NCBI GenBank assembly: GCA_964012875.1
Contig: CAXGUU010000019.1
Span: 1-20,990 of the forward strand
DNA length: 20,990 nucleotides
Reading direction: 5' to 3'
Source: CAXGUU01 sp964012875
Lineage (GTDB): Bacteria > Pseudomonadota > Gammaproteobacteria > Ga0077536
Positions 14,356 to 20,990 of this stretch are shown piece by piece. The notes under the pieces were generated by a model that was not told the origin of the DNA, did not search any database, and was given only the letters and a program-made list of their open reading frames with translations. Positions within the stretch are counted from its first letter, which is position 1. Each line of letters begins with the position of its first letter. Both the position numbers and the translations under genes were made by a program.

Positions 14356-15257
14356 GAAAGCGCACACAGGTCAACCAGCGACTCCGCGTTCAGCGGTTGT
14401 TTAATCGCGCCGAGCGTACGCATGGTGTCGACGGCCACATTTAAGCCTTCGATATCAACCTGTCCGCTCGTGTTCCAGATCGGCAACGCCCTCGCTACCG
14501 CCTGAGCGACCACTTCCGGGGCGTAGTCGGGCATGTAATCGCAGACCATGGCCCGTGTCTCATCAGGATGATCGACGCAGAATCGGGCGCCTTTGAGGTA
14601 AGCGCTGAGAAGCCTGCGCAGCAAGTCCGGACGCTCGGCGATGAAGTCATCGCGCGCAACCAGCAAGCCCCAATGAAACTTCGGCGCCACCCGGCTGACT
14701 GGCTCTACCGCGCGCAGAACCCCGGCGTGTTCGCCCAGGGAGACGAGGGGTTCACATGACAATTGTGCTGACAGTTCGCCGGAAGCCAGACCGTCAATCG
14801 TGAAAAAGTCCTCGCGCAGTTCCCGGTAGCTAACGTCGTTGTCGGGGTCGAGTCCCGACCGTTTGAGCTGAAGTTTTAACAGATGGCCGTCGCAACTACC
14901 CCGGGACAAGACACCAATGGTCTTTCCGCGCAGTTGCCGCAGCGTCTCGATCTCCGGCCGCACCACCAGAACGAAATGCTCAAGGTTGTGAATCACACTG
15001 CTGGCAACAATCCGGCCCGCCAGAACGCCATTGCTGACGGCCGTCAGAAATGGTGGCGTACCCATGCGCCCAAGCTGTATCTCACCCCGCCCCATCGCGG
15101 CAGCCAAAGCGTCACCACCGGGAACGACCCGAATCTGCAAGTTGATCCCTTCGTCCAGAAAGAAACCCTGCTGCAATGCCATCACGAATGGCCAGTCATG
15201 CTGGCCGCCGGCATTGGCATGTCCCCAGGTAAAATCGATCAGGTTCCGCCTCGACAT
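14352..15257 (-). CDS. NMT1/THI5-like (SsuA-type) substrate-binding protein without signal peptide
   Basis: This 301-residue periplasmic-binding-protein fold is of the NMT1/THI5-like family that includes taurine, nitrate and sulfonate ABC binding proteins and thiamine-precursor proteins. Visible patterns are 'DWPFVMALQQGFFLDEGINLQIRVVPGG', the 'GEIQLGRMGTPPFLTA' loop, and 'LRGKTIGVLSRGSCDGHLLK' opening the second lobe. The N-terminus (MSRRNLIDFTWGHANAGG) goes directly into the first strand, with no signal peptide or lipobox. The start is well supported by GGAGGTG about five bases upstream of the ATG. No ABC permease or ATPase gene is adjacent. It may therefore be a cytoplasmic enzyme or sensor of this fold, like THI5 or dihydroxyphthalate-decarboxylase relatives, rather than a transport component. 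It is convergent with the thiolase and divergent from the amidohydrolase. Confidence 0.78.
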   Translation of the reverse strand: MSRRNLIDFTWGHANAGGQHDWPFVMALQQGFFLDEGINLQIRVVPGGDALAAAMGRGEIQLGRMGTPPFLTAVSNGVLAGRIVASSVIHNLEHFVLVVRPEIETLRQLRGKTIGVLSRGSCDGHLLKLQLKRSGLDPDNDVSYRELREDFFTIDGLASGELSAQLSCEPLVSLGEHAGVLRAVEPVSRVAPKFHWGLLVARDDFIAERPDLLRRLLSAYLKGARFCVDHPDETRAMVCDYMPDYAPEVVAQAVARALPIWNTSGQVDIEGLNVAVDTMRTLGAIKQPLNAESLVDLCALS

Positions 15258-15410
15258 CGTTCACCTCCGCGACGCCGGAACTGGTCGCGCATTCATAATG
15301 CCTGCCACTGTGCACCACCAGGCCACGCAAGGCCAGCCAGGCTCATATAGGGTTACTTTTGCTCCATTTAGCGCAATACTTCGCCGCTCGACGTTGGAAC
15401 CTGAACAGTC

Positions 15411-17081
15411 ATGTACGATCTCATTATCCGCAACGCTAGCATTGTCGACGGCACCGGAACCGCCCGTTTCGACGGTGAGGTTGCGATCAAAGACGGGCTT
15501 ATAGCGGCGGTCGAAACCGCTCGTATCAACCATGCGGCACGGGAAGAAATCGACGCCGGAGGCCGCCTTCTGACACCTGGATTTGTCGACATCCATACCC
15601 ATTACGACGGCCAGGTGTGCTGGGACAAACAGGTCACACCCAGTTGCTGGCACGGTGTTACCACGATAGTCATGGGCAATTGCGGGGTTGGCTTCGCGCC
15701 GGTTCGTCCGGGCACAGAAAACACGCTGGTCGAAATCATGGAGAGCGTCGAGGACATTCCCGGTACCGCGTTGCACGAAGGCATACCCTGGGGATGGGAG
15801 ACCTTTGCCGAGTATCTCGACAGCATCGATACGCCCTATACGATGGATATCGGCACTCAGGTGCCACACATCGCCGTGCGTCACTATGTCATGGGCGAAC
15901 GCTGCTACGATGACGCCACCGCTGAAGACATACAGCAAATGGCGCACCTGACAACCGAAGCCTTAAACGATGGCGCGCTCGGTTTTTCAACTTCGCGGTT
16001 TTATGGCCACATCGACAAGCACGGCGAGTTCGTGCCGGGCACGTACGCCGACGCCGAGGAACTCAAAGGCCTTGGCAGCGCCGTTGCCGCCGCCCCCCAT
16101 GGCACCATCGAGATTATTTCCGACCGCGTACAGGATGCCGATGAGCAGCGCTGGATCGAATGGATTGCGGAGAAGACCGGACGCCCGGTAACGATGCTCG
16201 TCACCTCGAATATCGGTATGGGCGCACTCGAAATGGCCGAACGCATGAATGCGCGGGGACTGAAGATTCGTCCGCAGGTTGGCGCGCGTCCGGCCTCGGT
16301 GCTGATGAGCCTCGAAGGCACACTGAACCCGATGCGACAGTTTCCTGCCTACAGCGACATCAAATCGCTGCCCGTTGTTGAACAGCGTGAACGACTGCTC
16401 GATCCGGACTTTCGCGCCCGAGTGCTCGCCGACGTGCCCAAAGTGCCGCGCTTTGAGGACACCGCGCACATGATCTCAGCGTGGGATGAAATGTATGTGC
16501 TCCCGAACGAGCTGAGCTACGAACCGGACTACAGTGATTCGATTGCCGCGATCGCGGAAGCCAAAGGGATTCATTGCCGCGAAGCGCTGATGGATGTCAT
16601 GGCCAGTGGTCGCCCGCTACTGCATCTCATCGGCGAATATCCCGGCAACCTCGAACGGCAGCGTGAATGCATTGCGCATGAGCATTCCGTGTTCGGACTG
16701 TCAGACGGTGGCGCACACTGCGGCGTTCTATGCGACGCCAGCATGCCGACCTACATGCTTGCTTACATGAGCCGTGATCGCACCAAGGGCGAACCGTTCG
16801 ATGTCGAGTTCACCGTCCATAAGATGACACAGGATACGGCGCTGCTCTACGGTTTGACCGACCGCGGCGTGATCAAACCCGGCTACCGCGCCGATCTCAA
16901 CATCATCGACTTCGATGAACTGGGTCTGCTCGATCCGGAAATGGTTTACGACCTGCCTGCGGGGGGTCGCCGGCTCATCCAGAAGGCGCGCGGTTATGTG
17001 ACCACGATCTGCAAGGGCGAAGTGACCTACCGGAACGGCGAGCACACAGGTGCTATGCCGGGGCGCCTGCTACGGGCTTAA
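15411..17081 (+). CDS. N-acyl-D-amino-acid deacylase family amidohydrolase
   Basis: This 556-residue amidohydrolase-superfamily protein has a small N-terminal beta-sandwich (MYDLIIRNASIVDGTG), the metal box HTH (His62, His64 in VDIHTHYDGQ), the family cysteine Cys91 in VMGNCGVGFAPV (Cys96 in Alcaligenes D-aminoacylase) and the catalytic Asp432 in SDGGAHCGV. A C-terminal sandwich strand (GYRADLNIIDFDELG) closes it. The family hydrolyses N-acyl-D-amino acids or related amides. The histidines corresponding to His220 and His250 of D-aminoacylase are not visible at the expected places (the region reads GTIEIISDRV and TMLVTSNIG), as in a distinct and common subfamily, so the reaction may differ. 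The ATG has only a weak, distant GGA. It is divergent from the binding-protein gene and ends 10 bp before a convergent stop. Confidence 0.85.
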   Translation: MYDLIIRNASIVDGTGTARFDGEVAIKDGLIAAVETARINHAAREEIDAGGRLLTPGFVDIHTHYDGQVCWDKQVTPSCWHGVTTIVMGNCGVGFAPVRPGTENTLVEIMESVEDIPGTALHEGIPWGWETFAEYLDSIDTPYTMDIGTQVPHIAVRHYVMGERCYDDATAEDIQQMAHLTTEALNDGALGFSTSRFYGHIDKHGEFVPGTYADAEELKGLGSAVAAAPHGTIEIISDRVQDADEQRWIEWIAEKTGRPVTMLVTSNIGMGALEMAERMNARGLKIRPQVGARPASVLMSLEGTLNPMRQFPAYSDIKSLPVVEQRERLLDPDFRARVLADVPKVPRFEDTAHMISAWDEMYVLPNELSYEPDYSDSIAAIAEAKGIHCREALMDVMASGRPLLHLIGEYPGNLERQRECIAHEHSVFGLSDGGAHCGVLCDASMPTYMLAYMSRDRTKGEPFDVEFTVHKMTQDTALLYGLTDRGVIKPGYRADLNIIDFDELGLLDPEMVYDLPAGGRRLIQKARGYVTTICKGEVTYRNGEHTGAMPGRLLRA

Positions 17082-17091
17082 GCTCCGGCAA

Positions 17092-17697
17092 TTACTTGAA
17101 CGGCTGTTTCAACGTCCGCTCAACCAACTCGAGCCGATCCTGACCATAGAACATGTCGCCGTCGACAAAATAGGTCGGCGAACCGAAAACCGATCGCCGA
17201 ATAGCCTCCACGGTATTACCCTCGTAGATGGCTTTTACCGCATCACTGTGCGCGGCCTCAACGAAAGGTGCCAAATCGTAAGCCGTACCCTGGGCGGCCG
17301 AGGTCAGTGTGTCGAGGTTGGTAAGATCGGCATCGTCACGCCAGTGCGCCTCTAAAAAAGCGTGCGCCAGCGCGTCGATATTGGTGCCCGCTTCGGCGGC
17401 CGCGATCAGTATGCAATTGGGCAAGGTCATGTCCTTGAAGTGATGGGTTGGAATGTCCGCCATCACAGGCGCCTCGCGATATTCGCTCCAGCGATTGATC
17501 TCGCGCCCGAAGTAATACTCGGCGTGCGCTTTCGAGCGTTCTGCGAACGCGCCGGCGCCTGAATTTTCGACAATTCGGTCGAGGTCAACCGGACGATGCT
17601 GGATTTCCCGACCGGCCGCTTTGGCTATTGCCATGAACCGCCTGGAGCCTAGGTAGGCGAAAGCAGAATGGGCGGCGTAGAAGTATTCGATGAACAT
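17092..17697 (-). CDS. 2-hydroxychromene-2-carboxylate isomerase-like protein (DsbA/kappa-GST fold)
   Basis: This is a 201-residue DsbA-family protein of the 2-hydroxychromene-2-carboxylate isomerase group. The first strand and active-site loop MFIEYFYAAHSAFAYLGSRR keeps a serine where thioredoxins have cysteine, as in the isomerase (glutathione-dependent, naphthalene and polycyclic aromatic degradation). The C-terminal signature 'FGSPTYFVDGDMFYGQDRLE' is typical. The central helical domain carries 'HHFKDMTLPNCILIAAAEAG'. The family isomerises cis/trans ring-cleavage products, but many members have unknown roles. The ATG at 17697 was chosen; a TTG at 17703 has a better-spaced GGAG five bases upstream and would add two residues. 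It lies 32 bp after the LLM oxidoreductase on the same strand, so the two probably form an operon. Confidence 0.88.
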   Translation of the reverse strand: MFIEYFYAAHSAFAYLGSRRFMAIAKAAGREIQHRPVDLDRIVENSGAGAFAERSKAHAEYYFGREINRWSEYREAPVMADIPTHHFKDMTLPNCILIAAAEAGTNIDALAHAFLEAHWRDDADLTNLDTLTSAAQGTAYDLAPFVEAAHSDAVKAIYEGNTVEAIRRSVFGSPTYFVDGDMFYGQDRLELVERTLKQPFK

Positions 17698-17729
17698 GGT
17701 CAATGTCGCTCCGATACCTGGAGTCAGCG

Positions 17730-18716
17730 TTATGTGATCTGGGGCATGATGTCTTCTTTGAGCTGCCTCAGATCGTCGATCGTTTTAGTCGTCGGCGTGC
17801 CCGCAAACGGGGGCCACAACATCGGCATGGTCATGCCCGCTTCCTTGTACTTAATGAGGTTGTCGGTGATTTGCTGGGCGGTGCCGACCATCGTTGGGGT
17901 CAGTTTGCCGTTGGGGGATTGATCGGTTTCCTCAGCAGTGATTTCAAACGGCATCATGCTCGAGATTTCGAGCGTATTGATGGCCTCGCCACTGCCGATT
18001 TTATCAAGCTCTTCGCCAATTGTAGTTCGCCAGCCGGCGATGGCCTCGGGCGTGTCCATAATGCCAATCCAGCCCTCAAGGCCGTACTTCGCTACGCGCT
18101 TTGCGGATATTTCAGGGTTAATCAGGCCTGAAAAATACATCGGCGGCCGCGGCTTCTGAACCGGCTTCGCGCCGAAGCCGCACTTTTGGAATGACGAGAA
18201 CTCACCGTCATATTCGAACAGTTCATTCGTCCAGATGCCCTGCATGACCTCGATCGTTTCGCGCACGTGCTTATTGCGCTTGGGATAAATATGCGCGGCG
18301 CTCGTGGCCTGAAATTCTTCCGGCATCCAGCCGGCCCCGACACCAACGTTAATGCGTCCACGTGATAGGTGATCCCAAGTTGCCACTTCGGCCGCCATCA
18401 CGGTAGGGGCGCGAAACGGGGTGACGATGATGCTGACGCCTAGGCGGATCTTGCTGGTCGTTGCCGCGAGATAAGGAATGAGTGGCAAGCCCTGCAGCCA
18501 CTCGCCGCCCGCGCTCACCGGCAAGGCATTGGGAAACTCTTTCATTGCCCCGAACGATTTTTCCAGTTCCTGTCGATCGGAGGCTTCAGGTACAACAATC
18601 CGGTCGAGCGTCCACAAGGAATCGAATTCCAGCTCTTCGGCAACCTGCGCCAGGTCGTCGATTTCTTCAACCGATATCTTGTCTCTGAAGTTAGGTAGGT
18701 ACAGTGCTAGTTTCAC
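17730..18716 (-). CDS. LLM-class flavin-dependent oxidoreductase
   Basis: This is a 328-residue luciferase-like monooxygenase TIM barrel. The opening MKLALYLPNF strand, 'EELEFDSLWTLDRIVVP', 'ATTSKIRLGVSIIVTPFRAPTVMAAEVATWDHLSRGRINVGVGAGW' (quoted only in part by motif: TSKIRLGV, RAPTVMA, SRGRINVGVGAGW) and 'KPRPPMYFSG' are standard for the class. Members use FMNH2 or F420 to oxidise or reduce substrates; the cofactor cannot be decided from the sequence. The start is a GTG at 18716, preceded by AAGGGG eight bases upstream. It is followed by the isomerase-like gene 32 bp downstream; together with the nearby Baeyer-Villiger-type monooxygenase they suggest ring or ketone oxidation of a xenobiotic or terpenoid. 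The substrate is unknown. Confidence 0.88.
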   Translation of the reverse strand: MKLALYLPNFRDKISVEEIDDLAQVAEELEFDSLWTLDRIVVPEASDRQELEKSFGAMKEFPNALPVSAGGEWLQGLPLIPYLAATTSKIRLGVSIIVTPFRAPTVMAAEVATWDHLSRGRINVGVGAGWMPEEFQATSAAHIYPKRNKHVRETIEVMQGIWTNELFEYDGEFSSFQKCGFGAKPVQKPRPPMYFSGLINPEISAKRVAKYGLEGWIGIMDTPEAIAGWRTTIGEELDKIGSGEAINTLEISSMMPFEITAEETDQSPNGKLTPTMVGTAQQITDNLIKYKEAGMTMPMLWPPFAGTPTTKTIDDLRQLKEDIMPQIT

Positions 18717-19107
18717 GACGGGTTCCCCTTTAGCTGACTTTGAATTCTCGTGGTATCGCTACACTAGGGACAGCCTCAACCATGCCTCGTCGCGACCCAA
18801 CACACCATAGCCTATCTGTCGCCCGGGCGTTCGCTCGTGGCGATTCAGGTCGATGACTTTGCGAGCGCCCCCGGCTGAACGCCCTTCGCGACCGCGGTCG
18901 TGTCCGCCCCGTAAACTGCGGCAACACGCGATAATAAAAGCGGGCGCGATACGATGAGCGCGAATTACATCCGCCAGTTCGCCAATCAACTGCGCAAGCG
19001 TGCCGCCATTTGATTCGCGGGAGAAGGCTCGCCAATCCAGCCACCTGGCGGCTGTCCTGCTGCGGCTACTCTGTCGGCCGTTTTGTCAGCAATTAGCCAT
19101 GAGATGT
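18717..19107. other. 391-bp gap without a recognisable gene
   Basis: The gap separates the flavin monooxygenase stop from the LLM oxidoreductase start on the same strand, so it should hold the LLM promoter. A - strand frame from 18989 to 18759 (76 codons, TTG start, no ribosome binding site) reads like real protein at its beginning (IGELADVIRAHRIAPAFII) but is arginine-rich later and has no family I recognise. Overlapping frames in the same stretch are less plausible. It may be a decayed gene fragment. No hairpin terminator or strong promoter stood out. Confidence 0.4.
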
Positions 19108-20577
19108 CTAGCCCACACAGTCAAACTGTCCGAGGTTTGGCGAGGCCATCTCTTCAAAAAACCGCGACGGCGTCCACGGCCAGCTCGCCGGCACGCCATG
19201 CTTGTCGAGATACCAACTCTTGCATCCCGTGGCCCAGATAGATTGCTTGGCCGCGACCGCGCGGGCCACTTCAAAATCTTCCGTCGCCTTGGCAGTAGCG
19301 CTGATCTCGCGACACTCACCGGCACGAATCTGACCAATCAGCTGCAGCACGTACGACACCTGAGACTCCGCGATCTGTATCAACGAGAAATTCCCAACCG
19401 GTCCATTGGGTCCGTTCAGCATGAAAAAATTGGGAAATTCGGGAATCGAAATGGAGAGGAAGGCGACCGGATGATCGGACCACACATCGTCGAGATTGAC
19501 CCCCCCGCGGCCGAGCACCGTAGCCGGGCGGATGAAGCGGTCAGCGCGGAAACCGGTCGCCATTACCAGTACGTCGAGTTCGTGCAGCCTGCCGTCAGCA
19601 GTACGGATACCGCCAGCTTCCACCTGGTCGATGCCCGCCGTGACGAGCTCAGCGTTAGGGTGTTGTATGGCATCGTAAAAATCCGGTGAGAAAATGAGAC
19701 GTTTGCAGGCGGCACGATAGTTCGGACGCAGGGCCTCCCTGAGTTTTGCATCGTAGACATTGGTTTCCAGGTTATCGAGACAAGCCTGCTCGATTTCTTT
19801 CATTTCGCTGGACTCAGAATCGATAACGGCATTGGCGAAAACCTGGAACTTTCGGTCAAGTTCAGCGCGCAGCGCTTCGATGGCCTCGGGATGTTCGCGA
19901 TAGCGTGCCCGTTCGATTTCACTGTATTCGGAGTCCTCGATCGGCATAATCCACTGCGGCGTGCGTTGAAACAGACTGAAATGTGAAACCTTGTCGACCA
20001 GCGCACTGGTGATCTGAATTGCAGTCGACCCCGTTCCGACTACGCCGACCCGCTTGCCTTCGAGTTCCACGCTGTGATCCCAGCACGCAGTGTGGAAACA
20101 GGGCCCGGAGAAACAGTCGAGCCCGGGTAACTGCGCCGTGTTCGGGTGATGTAAAACGCCTGATGCGGCAATGACGATGTCGGCCTCATCATTGCTGCCA
20201 TCGGCCATGCTGATGACCCAACGCCCGTTCTTGAATTCGCAGGACTCGATCTCCTTGTTAAAGCGTATTTTCTCGACGATGTTGTACTTGTCCGCAACCT
20301 TTTCAAAATAGGCCTGGATTTCGGGGCCCGGTGCGAAAAAATGCGTCCAGTCAGGATTCGGCTCGAAAGAATAGGTGTACAGGTGCGCGGGTACGTCGCA
20401 AGCCAGTCCCGGATAGGTGTTCTCGCGCCAGGTGCCGCCGAGGCGATCCGACTTTTCGTAGATGACGTAGTCGCGATAACCGTCCTCATCGAGACGAATT
20501 CCGGTCAGTATGCCGGCCATACCGGCACCGATTATGACGATGCGAACGTCCTTTTCGGATTTGACCTTCTCTGCCAT
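19108..20577 (-). CDS. Baeyer-Villiger-type flavin-containing monooxygenase
   Basis: This 489-residue class B flavoprotein monooxygenase has the FAD motif GAGMAG (17-22) followed by 'GGTWRENTYPGLACDVPAHLY', typical of Baeyer-Villiger enzymes. The fingerprint FxGxxxHxxxW(D) is complete (Phe156, Gly158, His162, Trp166, Asp167). The NADPH motif GTGSTA (181-186) and 'VMATGF' near the C-terminal third are present. It would insert oxygen next to a ketone to make an ester or lactone, or oxidise a heteroatom. The end (SWYLDKHGVPASWPWTPSRFF) is that of the shorter roughly 490-residue subfamily, so the gene appears complete. The frame opens at a TTG (20586), but the ATG at 20577 is preferred, with GAGG nine bases upstream. 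It may be transcribed with the LLM and isomerase-like genes after a 391-bp gap, or alone. Confidence 0.9.
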   Translation of the reverse strand: MAEKVKSEKDVRIVIIGAGMAGILTGIRLDEDGYRDYVIYEKSDRLGGTWRENTYPGLACDVPAHLYTYSFEPNPDWTHFFAPGPEIQAYFEKVADKYNIVEKIRFNKEIESCEFKNGRWVISMADGSNDEADIVIAASGVLHHPNTAQLPGLDCFSGPCFHTACWDHSVELEGKRVGVVGTGSTAIQITSALVDKVSHFSLFQRTPQWIMPIEDSEYSEIERARYREHPEAIEALRAELDRKFQVFANAVIDSESSEMKEIEQACLDNLETNVYDAKLREALRPNYRAACKRLIFSPDFYDAIQHPNAELVTAGIDQVEAGGIRTADGRLHELDVLVMATGFRADRFIRPATVLGRGGVNLDDVWSDHPVAFLSISIPEFPNFFMLNGPNGPVGNFSLIQIAESQVSYVLQLIGQIRAGECREISATAKATEDFEVARAVAAKQSIWATGCKSWYLDKHGVPASWPWTPSRFFEEMASPNLGQFDCVG

Positions 20578-20599
20578 GTCACACAACCTCGATAAATCT

Positions 20600-20629
20600 T
20601 TAAAACAAAAATTCTTACACGATGGTCAA
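20600..20629 (-). promoter_or_regulatory. Weak candidate promoter of the flavin monooxygenase gene
   Basis: Reading the - strand, TTGACC (20629-20624) matches the -35 consensus at five of six positions. An AT-rich TTTTAA lies about 18 bp downstream, 22 bp before the ATG. The -10 match is poor (three of six), so this is only a suggestion. Confidence 0.3.
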
Positions 20630-20825
20630 TCGAATCAGCGGCCGAATTCATGACCCAGATCAATAGATGCTGCCGGAATTAAGGAGCAGGCGCAAAACAC
20701 CGAACCCTGTCGTCGACGGCGCACAACTGCATAGTCGGCGATAGACACCCAGTCCCAAAGAATATCTCACCCCTTTTGCGCGCCCACCCGGCTATTCTTG
20801 GACCACGTTCAACGAGGGCAGCGAC

Positions 20826-20960
20826 ATGAGTACTAGAAGCAACGGCGCCAACATCGAAGGCAAGCACCGTGAATTCATGGTGCACCTGGGCGGTGATCAG
20901 TACTTTGCGGCCATCGACGAAGTCGCGAAAAACGACTACGAAGGGTTTGTGCTCGCGTAA
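20826..20960 (+). CDS. 44-residue ORF equal to the C-terminal tail of a Baeyer-Villiger monooxygenase
   Basis: This short ORF has its own ATG, with GAGG eight bases upstream, and ends in TAA. From residue 7 it follows the last 40 residues of cyclohexanone/phenylacetone-type monooxygenases: GANIEGKHREFM for the family's GAN(I/V)PGKxxxxM, then HLGGDQYFAAIDEVA for LGGxxxYRxxxxEVA, and NDYEGFVLA for xGYEGFxL. None of the FAD or NADPH domains is present; upstream the frame is open only to a stop at 20742-20744 and does not look like the family. The neighbouring monooxygenase is on the other strand and belongs to the subfamily without this tail. It is either a relic of a deleted enzyme or a free-standing small protein. 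Likeness was judged by eye from remembered family ends. Confidence 0.55.
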   Translation: MSTRSNGANIEGKHREFMVHLGGDQYFAAIDEVAKNDYEGFVLA

Positions 20961-20990
20961 CTGGTGGATGCAGCGGCGATTGCACCGATT

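Noticed and set aside
20679..20885. A - strand ORF opposite the monooxygenase-tail ORF
   Set aside because: The + strand frame carries recognisable family sequence and a ribosome binding site; the reverse frame does not.
1..20990. CRISPR arrays, tandem repeats, tRNA genes, prophage or toxin-antitoxin modules
   Set aside because: None was seen: no regularly spaced repeats, no cloverleaf-type sequence, and no integrase, transposase or toxin-antitoxin gene.

Overview
The window is GC-rich, densely coded bacterial DNA with strong G/C preference at third codon positions. It probably comes from a gammaproteobacterial (or related proteobacterial) heterotroph that catabolises aromatic, N-heterocyclic and lipid-like compounds. 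The taxonomic guess rests on the LexA type, the style of oxidoreductases and a palindrome of REP-like type. No rRNA, tRNA, CRISPR array or intact insertion sequence was seen.

Region 1 (3-3738, + strand) is a tight operon. It holds the 3' end of a 2,5-dihydroxypyridine-dioxygenase-like (NicX-family) gene, a MetX-type alpha/beta hydrolase, an amidase-signature amidase, a Rieske ferredoxin and a maleate isomerase. Region 2 (3760-5749, - strand) has a pyridoxamine-phosphate-oxidase-fold protein and a DadA-like FAD oxidoreductase. A 61-bp imperfect palindrome (5769-5829) separates it from region 3. Region 3 (5845-9722, - strand) is a second operon, in transcription order: a full-length NicX-type ring-cleaving dioxygenase, an alpha/beta hydrolase, a YciI-like protein and an FAD aromatic monooxygenase. 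Regions 1 and 3 face each other. Together they carry the steps of a maleamate-type route for hydroxypyridines: ring hydroxylation, 5,6-cleavage, deformylation, deamidation, and maleate to fumarate. The amidase and monooxygenase families are not those of the classic nicotinate cluster.

Region 4 (9903-12601, - strand) is a two-gene SOS-type operon, lexA followed by a UvrD/Rep-like helicase, overlapping by ATGA. A 20-bp imperfect palindrome lies inside the spacer of a candidate lexA promoter. That promoter is so close to the ATG that the message may be leaderless.

Region 5 (12566-17703) has a 557-bp stretch with no assignable gene, an SCP2-type thiolase (+), a convergent NMT1/THI5-like binding protein without a signal peptide (-), an N-acyl-D-amino-acid-deacylase-like amidohydrolase (+) and a 2-hydroxychromene-2-carboxylate-isomerase-like DsbA-fold protein (-).

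Region 6 (17730-20960) carries an LLM-class flavin oxidoreductase (-), a 391-bp gap, a Baeyer-Villiger-type flavin monooxygenase (-) and, divergent from it, a 44-residue ORF. That ORF resembles only the C-terminal tail of a different Baeyer-Villiger monooxygenase subfamily, standing alone with its own ribosome binding site.

The best candidate for a previously undescribed system is the two-operon N-heterocycle pathway in regions 1 and 3. The solitary monooxygenase tail and the lexA control region are the most unusual local features.
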